Shown piece after piece: positions 1 through 8,666 of a DNA stretch of 36,751 nt. The stretch comes from an uncultured Alphaproteobacteria bacterium. Its GTDB lineage: Bacteria > Pseudomonadota > Alphaproteobacteria > JALCBB01. Where the stretch lies: contig OY279575.1 of NCBI GenBank assembly GCA_958267355.1, forward strand, positions 1,822,295 through 1,859,045, read 5' to 3'. The notes below the pieces were generated by a model. That model had not been told where the DNA came from. It ran no database searches and saw only the letters and a program-made list of their open reading frames with translations. Every line of letters starts with the position of its first letter. The stretch's first letter is position 1. The translations under genes and the position numbers were made by a program.

Positions 1-2366
1 ACTCCACACAAAACACAGAAGCGCAAAACACAGAAACCCAAAACACAGAAACACAAAGCACAGAAACGCAAAACACAGAAACAGAAATTCGCCAAGACTT
101 CTTACCTCCAGTCGCCCTGACCGAAGAAGCCATTTCAGACCTGCCACTCGCCGCACTTTCAGTCCTTGACGAAACCACAGGAGTGCTACCCACATCCCTG
201 TGGAGCAATAGCCCCGCCGCCCGACTCAACGCCTTGTTCAACTCCGCCGAAGCCCGCACCGACTCAGCCGCCGCCGCCGACTTATGGCGGCGCATTCTGC
301 TCTCGCCCTTCCCCCTAGACGCAACAGCTCCCAACACACTAGCCATACCAATCACCGCACTAGACCCCGCCAACACAACAGAAGAAACCACCGCCGAACT
401 AGAAGCAAACCAAACCACAAACCAAAACGCAAACCAATCCGCCAACTCAGAACAAATCCGCTCGCTAAAGTGGTTCGTCTGGCGCACCGAACAACTACAA
501 CAACTCGGTAGATGGCGCGATCTACATAGCCTGTTTGCCCTAGTACCGCGCTCGCGTCTGCGCTTCAACGAAAACACAACAGGCGCAGGCGATAGCACAG
601 ACACCAGCACAGATAACGATTCAAATGACAATGCAGGAAGTGATGCAAGCAACTCGGCGCAAGCTGCAACCCTTGCTGAACTCTCCCGCCTGCGAGTCGC
701 AACCATGATCCTGCTCGGCGAACGAGCCATAGCCTGCGAAGAAGCACAAAGAGTCCTGCAGCAAAACACCAACGCAAGAATTAGCTCCATCGCCGCCGTG
801 CGCACCACAGAAACCTGGTTCCAACGCTTGTCCGTCGCCTGCAAGATCGCCGAAGGCGAGCCCGATGTCGCTCTGCTCGGATTAGACCTACTACGCGAAA
901 CCGATTTTGTCCTAGAAGGCGAAAGTCCAGAAACAAGCCAAGCCCGCAACGATTTCTTCGCGCTCGCCGCCGCTCGTCTGGGATACGGCAAACTGCCCGA
1001 AGCCCCCAGCTTTTCAGCTCTTAACCTGTTCTTGGCAGACGGCTTGCGCGGTGCCGACTTGTTAGCACTCTTCTCCGAAAACGAAACCCTGTCACCCCGC
1101 GCCCTAACAGGACTCGCCCACAGCCAAAACTTAGCGACTCCACTGCGGATCGGACTCGCCGAACGCGCCGTTGAAATCGGCGCAATGGACTCCACAGACT
1201 TAAAAGCTTTCTATCGTAGCGTTTCCTTTCCGCCCGCCGACGAAGACGAGTCAGACCCCATCGCCCAAGCCGCAACCCTAACAGGAGCCAGCCAACGCGC
1301 TTTCATCTGGCAAGTCTCAGAACCCTTGCGCAGACAACTACGGCAAGCCCAAGGACTGCCCGCCGAGGACAAGCCAGAACAAAACGCTGAAGACTCCCTA
1401 ACGCTGGAAGCAATCGTTGCTGAAACAGCTCCTGAGCAGACGCCCGACCGCGAAGCCATAGAAAACTCCGCCCTGACACTCGCCGACTTACTGCGGCTCT
1501 ACGCCGAGTCAGCCCGCGGCGAAGGACTCACAGAAACCGCCGCCTTCCTATGGCACGACACAGCAGAACTTCTACCCGCCGCCCGCTTTCTAGCCGACCA
1601 CGCCGAGTGGATTGCTCTCGTGTTGTTACGCTCAGGAGACGCACAAGCGGCGAGTCCGTGGTTGGAGCTACTAAGCCAAGCCCAAGACAGCCAAGCCGAA
1701 CGCGCACTCTATAGCCTGTGGGTAGAAGCCCGCCTAGCCGGCATATCAGTCGCACAACTCGGCGGAATAGATTTCACCGCTTGGCAAGGACGCGAATTAA
1801 TTTCCTTCGGTGAAGCCGCAAGCGAACAGGTCTTGGCAGCACGGCAAGAACTGCACCTGCGCTTCCTGCTAGACGGATTAGGCTTGCGAGCAGCAAACGA
1901 AGATTGGTTTGCACTCGCGCAAAGTTTAAGTCAATCAGCAGATCCAGCCGATGGCTTAACGGGGCTAGGGGAAAGCCAAAACGCTCCGCAAACCAATTCA
2001 GCCAGCACAGGAGCCACAACACGAGCCCTGCAAGACTTAGTTTTAGCAGAACATAGTTTCGGTGAGTCGATAGCAGAGCCACTACATCCGACTGCGCGTG
2101 TGGCTTTGCTGGAAGCCCTAGACGATGCATCTTTCGGCGGACGCGATGGCGAAGCCTTGCTACTTGCCTTGCGTCTCCACGGACAAGCTGTGGCGGTACG
2201 CGCAAGTCCATCGCTAGAAGGAGAAGCAGAAATTAACTCCGCCCTTAACCAAGCCAGAATAAGCCAAGCCCTAGAACTAGAACGAGCCGTAGTGCAAGGC
2301 TTGCGGCGGGCTGACTTTGCCTCCGAAGCCCGTGGCTTGGCGTTAGAGTTTTGGCGGGCACGCTAA
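1..2366 (+). CDS. Large unidentified Ala/Glu-rich protein, 5'-truncated by the window edge
   Basis: The reading frame is open from position 3 to the TAA at 2364-2366 (787 codons), so the gene begins upstream of the window; the GTG at 183 is only the first internal start-like codon. The N-terminal visible part is five 15-bp units coding QNTEA/QNTET (positions 9-83). The rest is Ala-, Leu- and Glu-rich with many predicted amphipathic helices, resembling an alpha-solenoid (TPR-like), and has low-complexity stretches rich in Asn/Thr and Asp/Ser (about 380-440 and 590-640). I see no enzyme motif. It lies directly upstream of xerD, where several alphaproteobacteria carry a poorly annotated long protein; a homologous relation to those is a guess. 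Function unknown. Confidence 0.75.
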   Translation, partial: STQNTEAQNTETQNTETQSTETQNTETEIRQDFLPPVALTEEAISDLPLAALSVLDETTGVLPTSLWSNSPAARLNALFNSAEARTDSAAAADLWRRILLSPFPLDATAPNTLAIPITALDPANTTEETTAELEANQTTNQNANQSANSEQIRSLKWFVWRTEQLQQLGRWRDLHSLFALVPRSRLRFNENTTGAGDSTDTSTDNDSNDNAGSDASNSAQAATLAELSRLRVATMILLGERAIACEEAQRVLQQNTNARISSIAAVRTTETWFQRLSVACKIAEGEPDVALLGLDLLRETDFVLEGESPETSQARNDFFALAAARLGYGKLPEAPSFSALNLFLADGLRGADLLALFSENETLSPRALTGLAHSQNLATPLRIGLAERAVEIGAMDSTDLKAFYRSVSFPPADEDESDPIAQAATLTGASQRAFIWQVSEPLRRQLRQAQGLPAEDKPEQNAEDSLTLEAIVAETAPEQTPDREAIENSALTLADLLRLYAESARGEGLTETAAFLWHDTAELLPAARFLADHAEWIALVLLRSGDAQAASPWLELLSQAQDSQAERALYSLWVEARLAGISVAQLGGIDFTAWQGRELISFGEAASEQVLAARQELHLRFLLDGLGLRAANEDWFALAQSLSQSADPADGLTGLGESQNAPQTNSASTGATTRALQDLVLAEHSFGESIAEPLHPTARVALLEALDDASFGGRDGEALLLALRLHGQAVAVRASPSLEGEAEINSALNQARISQALELERAVVQGLRRADFASEARGLALEFWRAR
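9..83 (+). repeat. 15-bp in-frame tandem repeat (5 copies)
   Basis: Five units of consensus CAAAACACAGAAACG, starting at 9, 24, 39, 54 and 69, each coding Gln-Asn/Ser-Thr-Glu-Thr/Ala in the first gene. The array may extend past the left edge. Confidence 0.9.
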
Positions 2367-2485
2367 GCAAAAGCCACAAGCCACAAAACCGTAAAGCCGT
2401 AAAGCCGCAAAGTCACCAAGCCACCAAGCCACAAAGCCACCAAGCCGCAAAGTCACCAAGCCACCAAGCCACAAAGCCGCACAAG
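2367..2485 (+). repeat. A/C-rich degenerate repeat between the first gene and xerD
   Basis: The gap is built from 9- to 10-bp variants of AAGCCACC/AAGCCGCA, with a 40-bp higher-order unit seen at 2404 and again at 2444. The xerD frame is open through it (from a TTG at 2351), but its product would be a monotonous Lys/Pro/His/Gln string, so it is more likely spacer than coding. Confidence 0.7.
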
Positions 2486-3622
2486 ATGCACAAGATGCAG
2501 AAAGCATACGGCAAAGAACGAAGACAAGAAGCTCCGCCGTGGCTGGACTCTTTCTTGGAGATGCAAGCCGCCGAACGCGGCTCGTCAGCAAATACCCTAG
2601 CGGCATACAAACGCGATCTGTTAGACCTAGAAACTTTCTTGCACGATAAACGCAAAGGAATAGCTCCACGCGATGCAAGCCTTGATGATCTACGCGCCTG
2701 GCTAGATGCCCTTGCCAAAAAACAAATGACTGCGGCGACTCGTGCCCGCAAACGTTCGGCGGCACGCAGGTACTATGCCTTTTTGGCGGAAGAAGGCTTG
2801 CGTGAGGATAATCCGACGGATTTGCTTTTGGCGGGGCGTGTGTCGCGTCCGTTGCCGAAGGCTTTGAGCGAGGAAGAAACACAGCGACTCTTCGCCGCTG
2901 TCTATGCCGCAGAAGGCGAAGGTGCTGTCCGCTTGGCGGCGATTTTGGAGCTGCTCTACGCCACAGGCTTGCGGATTTCAGAACTAACCCGCCTGTCGGT
3001 TTCCGCCGTCGCAGGAGCTGTTAGCGATGAAGCGGCAAGCGACTCCGCCGAGCGGATGATCTTAGTGCGGGGCAAGGGCGGGCGCGATAGGCTTGTACCA
3101 CTCGGAGACAAAGCCCGCCAAGCCACACGGCGGTGGCTGGAGTTACGCCGTGCGCTTTTGGGGGATCTGGCTGATGATAATCCGTGGCTGTTTCCGTCTG
3201 GGCGTGATCCGCAGGAGCCGATGACACGCCAGCGGGTTTTTCAGCTGTTGCGGGCTTTGGCTCCTGTGGCGGGCGTGGAGTTGAGCAAAGTTTCGCCGCA
3301 CGCTTTGCGTCATGCCTTCGCGACTCACCTGCTAGCAGGCGGAGCCGATTTGCGGGTTGTGCAGGAATTGCTCGGACACGCGGCAATTTCTACGACTCAG
3401 ATTTATACCAAGGTGACGGATAAGCGAATGCAGGAAGCTTTGCGCCAGCACCATCCGCTTGCTGATGAAGGGGCGATAGACGAACAGGCGATAGGCGGAA
3501 AGGCTTTAGGTGGAAAGGCTTTAGGCGAAAAAGCAACAGGTGAAAAAGCGGTAGGCACAAAAGCAGTAGGCGCAAAAGCGGTAAAGCCAACAGGGACTCG
3601 CATAAGCGAAGAAGATTTATGA
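2486..3622 (+). CDS. xerD: Site-specific tyrosine recombinase XerD
   Basis: Tyrosine recombinase that, with XerC, resolves chromosome dimers at dif. The N-terminal SAM-like core-binding domain (APPWLDSFLEMQAAERGSSA, near residues 16-35) is followed by the catalytic domain. With the start at 2486 the catalytic set is complete: R163 (LRISEL), K197 (RGKGGRD), H272 and R275 (HALRH), H298 (LLGHA) and Y307 (QIYTKV). The frame can be opened from TTG 2351, but the added 45 residues are repeat-coded; ATG 2486 or 2495 fits the family better, though neither has a clear ribosome-binding site. An unusual tail of about 55 residues follows the normal C-terminal helix and contains six G-x-K-A-x units. The stop overlaps the next gene's ATG (ATGA), implying coupled translation. 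Confidence 0.93.
   Translation: MHKMQKAYGKERRQEAPPWLDSFLEMQAAERGSSANTLAAYKRDLLDLETFLHDKRKGIAPRDASLDDLRAWLDALAKKQMTAATRARKRSAARRYYAFLAEEGLREDNPTDLLLAGRVSRPLPKALSEEETQRLFAAVYAAEGEGAVRLAAILELLYATGLRISELTRLSVSAVAGAVSDEAASDSAERMILVRGKGGRDRLVPLGDKARQATRRWLELRRALLGDLADDNPWLFPSGRDPQEPMTRQRVFQLLRALAPVAGVELSKVSPHALRHAFATHLLAGGADLRVVQELLGHAAISTTQIYTKVTDKRMQEALRQHHPLADEGAIDEQAIGGKALGGKALGEKATGEKAVGTKAVGAKAVKPTGTRISEEDL
3479..3583 (+). repeat. 15-bp in-frame tandem repeat in the xerD 3' end
   Basis: Six clear units starting at 3494, 3509, 3524, 3539, 3554 and 3569 (consensus GGCGAAAAAGCGGTA), preceded by a weaker unit at 3479. They code Gly-x-Lys-Ala-x repeats in a tail that ordinary XerD proteins lack. 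Confidence 0.9.
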
Positions 3623-4578
3623 CTTCGGTGTTATCGCCTTTACGCTTGCGTTTGCGTTTTGCTCCGCCTGTTGGGGGTGAGTCCAAGGGTGAAGGCAAGC
3701 CCGCCGAAGGCAAGGCGGAAATCCAGAAAGCCAAGCCACGCGCAAAAGCCGCCAGCAATGGCACAGCCGTGGCGGGGACTTTGATTCTGCCTGCAACAGA
3801 ACTGGGCGGTGCGGAGCTAACGCTCACTCTGCGGAGTCATCCACGGGCGCGGCACTTGTCTTTGCGCCTAGACTCAAAACGCGGAGAATTTGTACTGGTG
3901 CGTCCAAGGCGGGTTTCGCAACGGGCGGCGCGGGAATTTGCTCTGCGCAATCGGGCGTGGATGGAATCAAAGCTGGCGGCTTTGGCTCCGCGTTTGCGTT
4001 TGCAGGAAGGCGCGGAATTTCCGTTGCATGGGGCGCAGGTGCGTTTGGCGATAGACGCGAACTTGCCACGTGGAAAGACTCCGCAACTGCGAGATGGTAC
4101 CCTGTACTTTGCGGCTCCGATGGCTACGCTTGAGCGGCGGTGTATGCAGTGGCTTCGCCTTCAGGCACGAGCGCAACTAGAAGACCGTGCGGCGTATTTT
4201 TTGTCTTTGCTGACGGAGCATGAGAAAAACCGCAAGCGTACGAGTCTGACTTTTGCGCGTTTGTTGCGCGACAATAAGAAGCTTTCTGTGCGTCTGACTG
4301 ATCCGACAACGCGGTGGGGGAGTTGTAGTCGTAGTGGGCGTATGGCATTTTCGTGGCGGTTGGTTTTGGTGCCTGCGTTTGTTGCTGATTATGTAGTGGC
4401 GCATGAAGTAGTGCATCTGCGTCATTTCCACCACGGAGAGTCTTTTTGGCGTACACTAGCCGCTATGGGCGTTGAGACAAACGCCGCTAAGGAGTGGCTG
4501 GCACGTAATGGTGATGATCTGTTGCGGTATGGTCCGCCGCCAGCGACACGGGGGGAGGCAAAGGTGCAGACTCCTTGA
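3619..4578 (+). CDS. YgjP/DUF45 (M48-like) zinc metallopeptidase
   Basis: A 319-residue member of the YgjP/DUF45 family of zinc-dependent metallopeptidases. The diagnostic C-terminal segment is present: TRWGSC near 231-236, HEVVH at 262-266 (zinc ligands H262 and H266 and catalytic E263) and HHGESFW at 271-277 giving the third histidine. The first 50 residues are Lys/Ala/Gly-rich and poorly conserved in kind. The ATG at 3619 overlaps the xerD TGA, so the two are probably co-transcribed and translationally coupled. The physiological substrate of this family is not settled. No signal peptide is visible, so a cytoplasmic location is inferred. Confidence 0.88.
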   Translation: MTSVLSPLRLRLRFAPPVGGESKGEGKPAEGKAEIQKAKPRAKAASNGTAVAGTLILPATELGGAELTLTLRSHPRARHLSLRLDSKRGEFVLVRPRRVSQRAAREFALRNRAWMESKLAALAPRLRLQEGAEFPLHGAQVRLAIDANLPRGKTPQLRDGTLYFAAPMATLERRCMQWLRLQARAQLEDRAAYFLSLLTEHEKNRKRTSLTFARLLRDNKKLSVRLTDPTTRWGSCSRSGRMAFSWRLVLVPAFVADYVVAHEVVHLRHFHHGESFWRTLAAMGVETNAAKEWLARNGDDLLRYGPPPATRGEAKVQTP

Positions 4579-4657
4579 AGGGGTGATGGTTTGCAACGAA
4601 TAGCCCTGAGAAAAATGGCTTGTAGAAAAACAGCTTGCAGAAAAACGGAAATGGCTT

Positions 4658-6199
4658 GTGTCTGATTCATCTTCACAGAACCCATTAGCGGAGCTTTTGT
4701 CGGACTTAACCCAAGCGCGGGTTTTGGTCTTCGGCGATATTATTCTGGACAGGTTTGTCTTCGGGGCTATGGAGCGGATTTCGCGTGAAGCTCCGATTCC
4801 TGTTTTTGCGACAGCGCGCCACGCCAGCAACTACGGAAGCAACTTGGGCGGGGCGGGTTTGGTCTGGGAAAACCTACGCGCCTTGGGAGCGCAAGCAAAT
4901 CTTGTCGGGATTACAGGTGCTGATGCGGCGGGCGATGAAGTGGAGTCGTATTACGCTACGGGTTGCGCTAGCGATAACGCTACCGATAACGCTAGCGACA
5001 AGCCTGCGACAAAGCTTTTACGGGCGGAGCCTTGGGCGACTCCGATAAAGACGCGTTATTTGGTGGGGCGCAATCAGGTTTTTCGCACCGACGAAGGGCA
5101 GGCACTTGGAGACAGCGAAGGGGCTTTGCGTGGTTCTGCTCATCAAGTGGTGGAAGAAGCTTTGGCGGCGTGTGATGTGCTTTTGCTTTCTGATTATGGC
5201 TATGACCTGCTCGGAGTTGATTTAACGCCGCAGTTGATAGCGGCGGCACAGGCGCAGAAGAAGTTGGTGGTGGTGGATCCGCGTGGTGCCGATTGGAGCC
5301 GCTATCAAGGGGCGGATTACATCACGCCCAACTTGCAGGAGTTAAGCGAAGCCTGTGGCACAGCACTTGACGGAGACGAAGCCATTGTGGCGGCGGCACG
5401 GGCTTTGCGTGAGCGGCACAAGCTGGGCGCGGTTCTGGTCACGCGGGGTAGCGATGGAATGTCGCTGGTGGATGCTACGGGGCACGAGCGGCTTTTTGTG
5501 GAAGCCCGTGAAGTGCATGATGTAACGGGTGCGGGGGATACGGTGATTGCGACTTTTGCGGCGGCGATGGCCTGTGGGGCTACGGCGGGGGTGGCGATGC
5601 GTTTGGCGAATGCGGCGGCGAGTTTGGTGGTGGCGAAGGTAGGTCCCGTTGCGGTTTCGGCGGAAGTCTTGCGGGCGTTTCTGACTCGTGGCTGGCATGG
5701 CTTTGTGGAGAAGATTGCAACCGCCGAGCAAGCGGTAGCTCGCGTTGCGGCGTGGCGCAAGGGTGGGGCGCGGATTGGTTTTACCAATGGCTGTTTTGAT
5801 ATTCTGCATGCGGGGCACTTATCGTCTTTGGCGGTGGCGCGGCGGAATTGTGATCGTCTGATTGTTGGTGTGAATGATGATGACTCGGTGCGGCGTTTGA
5901 AGGGTGCGAGTCGTCCCTTACAGCCCTTGGATGAACGCGCGGCTTTGTTGGCTTCTTTGTCTTTGACGGATTTGGTTGTGCCGTTCGCGGAAGATACCCC
6001 TGCGGCGTTGATTGAGCGTTTGCTTCCTGACTTGCTGATTAAGGGAGCGGATTACGAAGGGCAGGAATTGCCCGGCGCGAAAGCCGTAGAGCAAAACGGC
6101 GGAGCGGTATTGTTTGTGCCTTTGGTTCCGCAACGCAGTACAACGCGGCTGGTTGCACGGAGTGCAGAGTCAAATGGCAAAGACTTGCCTAAGAAATAA
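4658..6199 (+). CDS. hldE: Bifunctional heptose-7-phosphate kinase / heptose-1-phosphate adenylyltransferase HldE
   Basis: Makes the activated ADP-heptose precursor for lipopolysaccharide core. Residues about 15-325 form a PfkB/ribokinase kinase (VLVFGDIILDRF, then DVTGAGDT with the GAGD catalytic motif). Residues about 370-505 form a cytidylyltransferase-like domain (GFTNGCFDILHAGH with the HxGH-type motif, then LIVGVNDDDSVRRLKG). Length of 513 is slightly above the family norm because of a repeat-coded insertion at residues 104-115 (ASDN/ATDN/ASDK). The start is a GTG at 4658 after a weak ACGGAA; an ATG at 4651 is out of frame and closes at once. The 79-bp gap upstream carries three copies of a GAAAAAnrGCTTG motif. 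hldE stands alone here without hldD or hldB. Confidence 0.93.
   Translation: MSDSSSQNPLAELLSDLTQARVLVFGDIILDRFVFGAMERISREAPIPVFATARHASNYGSNLGGAGLVWENLRALGAQANLVGITGADAAGDEVESYYATGCASDNATDNASDKPATKLLRAEPWATPIKTRYLVGRNQVFRTDEGQALGDSEGALRGSAHQVVEEALAACDVLLLSDYGYDLLGVDLTPQLIAAAQAQKKLVVVDPRGADWSRYQGADYITPNLQELSEACGTALDGDEAIVAAARALRERHKLGAVLVTRGSDGMSLVDATGHERLFVEAREVHDVTGAGDTVIATFAAAMACGATAGVAMRLANAAASLVVAKVGPVAVSAEVLRAFLTRGWHGFVEKIATAEQAVARVAAWRKGGARIGFTNGCFDILHAGHLSSLAVARRNCDRLIVGVNDDDSVRRLKGASRPLQPLDERAALLASLSLTDLVVPFAEDTPAALIERLLPDLLIKGADYEGQELPGAKAVEQNGGAVLFVPLVPQRSTTRLVARSAESNGKDLPKK
4967..5002 (+). repeat. 12-bp in-frame tandem repeat inside hldE
   Basis: Three units, GCTAGCGATAAC, GCTACCGATAAC and GCTAGCGACAAG, at 4967, 4979 and 4991, coding residues 104-115 in a surface-loop-like part of the kinase domain. 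Confidence 0.85.
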
Positions 6200-6216
6200 G
6201 CCCGAATGATTGGGCT
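6199..6216. terminator. Weak hairpin overlapping the hldE stop
   Basis: AGCCCGAATGATTGGGCT can form a stem of about 7 bp including a G-U pair, starting at the last base of the hldE stop codon. There is no T run after it on the plus strand; on the minus strand it is followed by a short T-rich stretch. Terminator role is only possible. Confidence 0.3.
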
Positions 6217-7331
6217 GTAAAAAAGCTACGTATATCAATTCCTCAAACCTATAACTCACGGCACATAATTTATTGGTAGGTAAATTCGTTATAGATAAAT
6301 CTTCTGTATATAAATCTTCTGTACATAGCTTGTTATGGATAAACTTTCTAAAGCTACGTATATCAATTCCTCAAACCTATAACTCACGGTACATAATTTA
6401 TTGGTAGGTAAATTCGTTATAGATAAATTTTCTGTAGATAAATCTACTGTCCATAGCTTGTTATGGATAAACTTGCTAAAGCTACGTATATCAATTCCTC
6501 AAACCTATAACTCACGGTACATAATTTATTGGTAGGTAAATTTGTTATAGATAAATCTTCTGTATATAAATTTGCTGTACATAACTTGTTATGGATAAAC
6601 TTACTAAAGCTACGTATATCAATTCCTCAAACCTATAACTCGTGGTGGATAATTTCTTGTGGGTGAATTTTCTGTACATAAAAAGCAGATAGGCAAAGCT
6701 TATGGGTAAAGCAGATAGGTAAAGCAGGTAGGCAAAGTTTATGTGATGGAGTTCAGGATAAAGTATTAGCCAAGAAGTAATCGTTGAAGGATAGAAATGA
6801 CTGGGTTGTAAAAAGTTCCGTATATCAATTCCTCAAACCTATAACTCGTGGTGAATAATTTCTTGTGGGTGAATTTTCTGTATATAAATCGCTATACATA
6901 AATCGCTATGGATAAATTCATTGCAGTTAAGTTCGCTGTACATAAACCCGTTAATGCATAACGAGTAAGAAGTGCAACGAAGCAAAGTCTAACAGGCAAA
7001 GTGTCTAGGCAAAGCAGATAGGTAAAGCTTATGGGTAAGGCGTATAGGTAAAGTGTATAGGCAAAGTTGATGTGATGGAGTTCAGCGAAAAGTATTAGCC
7101 AAGAAGTAATCGTTGAAGGACAGGAATAACTGGGTTGTAAAAAGCTTTGTATATCAATTCCGCAAATCTATAACTCGTGGTGAATAATTTCTTGTGGGTG
7201 AATTTTCTGTACATAAAAAGCAGATAGGCAAAGCTTATGGGTAAATCGTATAGGCAAAGTTGATGCGATGGAGTTCAGCGAAAAGTATTAGCCAAGAAGT
7301 GAGCGTTGAAGGATAGGAATAACTAAGCTTT
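6200..7331. repeat. 1.1-kb gene-free AT-rich satellite array (128-bp period, then longer units)
   Basis: No plausible gene. The anchor motif GTATATCAATTCC(TC)AAACC recurs after AAGC-type starts at 6223, 6351, 6479, 6607, 6813 and 7142. The first four starts are exactly 128 bp apart, the next gaps are 206 and 329 bp. A second block beginning GATGGAGTTCAG and running into CAAGAAGTAATCGTTGAAGG occurs at 6745, 7074 and 7267. Smaller motifs recur inside, such as TCTGTACATAAA and TTATGGATAAAC. The latter is one mismatch from the reverse complement of the DnaA box TTATCCACA; no perfect DnaA box was seen. The function, if any, is unknown. Confidence 0.95.
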
Positions 7332-8666
7332 TTAAGAATGTGAGTCTTGTTTGGGTGGCTCCACGGCAGGAGTCGCTTCCGTGACGGGCTTATGCGCCTT
7401 GTGCTTCTTACGCCGCGCCCGAAACTTCTTCGCTGGCTTGTGCTTCTTAGCCAAAATACGCAAATCAGGATTCGCTAACGCAGGGCCATGTTGTACAGGG
7501 TAGTCGGTTGCAGTCTCTGTTACTTCCGCCGTGCGCTCGCGTTGCGTCATACGCCAGATGATAAAGCCCATCCACAGAGCATAGGCAAGCGCAACATAAA
7601 TAAATAAACCACGCCCTTCCAAACCCGCCAAAAACGGAGTCAATGTCGGACCCAAAATCGCACCAATGCCATAAAGTAAAAGCATTCCGCCTGACATCTC
7701 CACAGATTCAGAACGCGCACTGCGATCATTCGCATGCGCCAATGCCACCGAATAAACACTCATTCCACCCGAACCCGAAATAAATAACGCCAACGCCGTA
7801 AGCCACGGATTGTCCAAGCCAAAAAACACAGGAATACACGCCCCACCCGCCGCCAAGATCGCCGCAAAAAGCAAAACTCGCCGCCTGTCCGTAAAGTCAG
7901 AAGCCCTGCCCAAAGGCCACTGGGCAACAATTCCGCCAATCAAGAAACACGGCATTAACCAGCCCACCATTTCCGTGCCGAGCTGCTGGGCGATGACAAT
8001 CGGACCGACAATCCATAAAGCACCATTGACAGCTCCGTTGAGTAGAGCCGTTGTCCAAGCCACAGGCGAACGCGCCCACAGCTTCTTCAAGTTTATCTTC
8101 ACCGAGTCAGGCGGAGTCGGATTTATCGCCCGCGTCATCGCCACAGGCACCAACGACAAAACAAATAACGCAATCACCAAGTAAAACGAACGATCATCCA
8201 AGGGGTCTAAGAAAGCCAGACTTCCCTGTCCGCCAACATTGCCAAAGTGCGTGAATAAAACATAGACCGACAAAATTCGTCCGCGATAGGCATTTTCAGC
8301 CCGATCATTAATCCAGCTCTCCACAATCGTATACAAAACCGAAAACGCAATCCCATTAAAAAACCGCGCCACCAGCCACACAAACCACGACTCAAACGAC
8401 AGCATCAACAACGGCATCATACCACCCACCGCCGCCGCCACCGCCAAAGCACGGATATGTCCGTTGCGCTTAATCAACGGCGGAGCGCACAAACAACCAA
8501 GCAAAAATCCCAAATAATAAATCGAACCAAGCGCGCCAACCAGCGAAAGGTCAAAACCTATCGCCGCTCCACGCAGTGAAGTTATGCTAGAAAAAAGTCC
8601 GCCGCCGTAGACGAAAGCAAAGGCCGCAAAAATCACAGCCATAACTTGCGTGAGAGCACTACCCAT
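7332..8666 (-). CDS. MFS transporter, YcaD-like
   Basis: A 444-residue major facilitator superfamily permease with about 12 hydrophobic segments in residues 5-385. Family-like features are the loop after TM2 (PPLIKRNGHIRAL) and the matching loop in the second half (PLGRASDFTDRRRVL), and the SWINDRAENAYRGRILSVY stretch seen in YcaD/sugar-type MFS proteins. The substrate cannot be told. The last 60 or so residues form a soluble Lys/His/Ala-rich tail (repeated KKHK), beyond the usual end. The ATG at 8666 has a good ribosome-binding site, AAGGGAG, 5 bp upstream. It is the only gene of its transcription unit. Confidence 0.88.
   Translation of the reverse strand: MGSALTQVMAVIFAAFAFVYGGGLFSSITSLRGAAIGFDLSLVGALGSIYYLGFLLGCLCAPPLIKRNGHIRALAVAAAVGGMMPLLMLSFESWFVWLVARFFNGIAFSVLYTIVESWINDRAENAYRGRILSVYVLFTHFGNVGGQGSLAFLDPLDDRSFYLVIALFVLSLVPVAMTRAINPTPPDSVKINLKKLWARSPVAWTTALLNGAVNGALWIVGPIVIAQQLGTEMVGWLMPCFLIGGIVAQWPLGRASDFTDRRRVLLFAAILAAGGACIPVFFGLDNPWLTALALFISGSGGMSVYSVALAHANDRSARSESVEMSGGMLLLYGIGAILGPTLTPFLAGLEGRGLFIYVALAYALWMGFIIWRMTQRERTAEVTETATDYPVQHGPALANPDLRILAKKHKPAKKFRARRKKHKAHKPVTEATPAVEPPKQDSHS

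Noticed and set aside
3605..3622. XerD ending ISEEDL, identical to part of the c-Myc epitope tag
   Set aside because: The codons are native in style, the flanking tag residues (EQKL) are missing and the DNA runs on into a coupled native gene, so coincidence rather than an engineered tag.
3143..3827. Minus-strand open frames opposite xerD and the metallopeptidase gene
   Set aside because: They are antisense shadows of genes with clear family motifs; GC-rich codon use keeps them open.
6223..7331. CRISPR-like array
   Set aside because: The intervening sequence is itself conserved between units (period 128 bp over its full length), so there are no unique spacers; unit size is also far too large and no cas gene is present.
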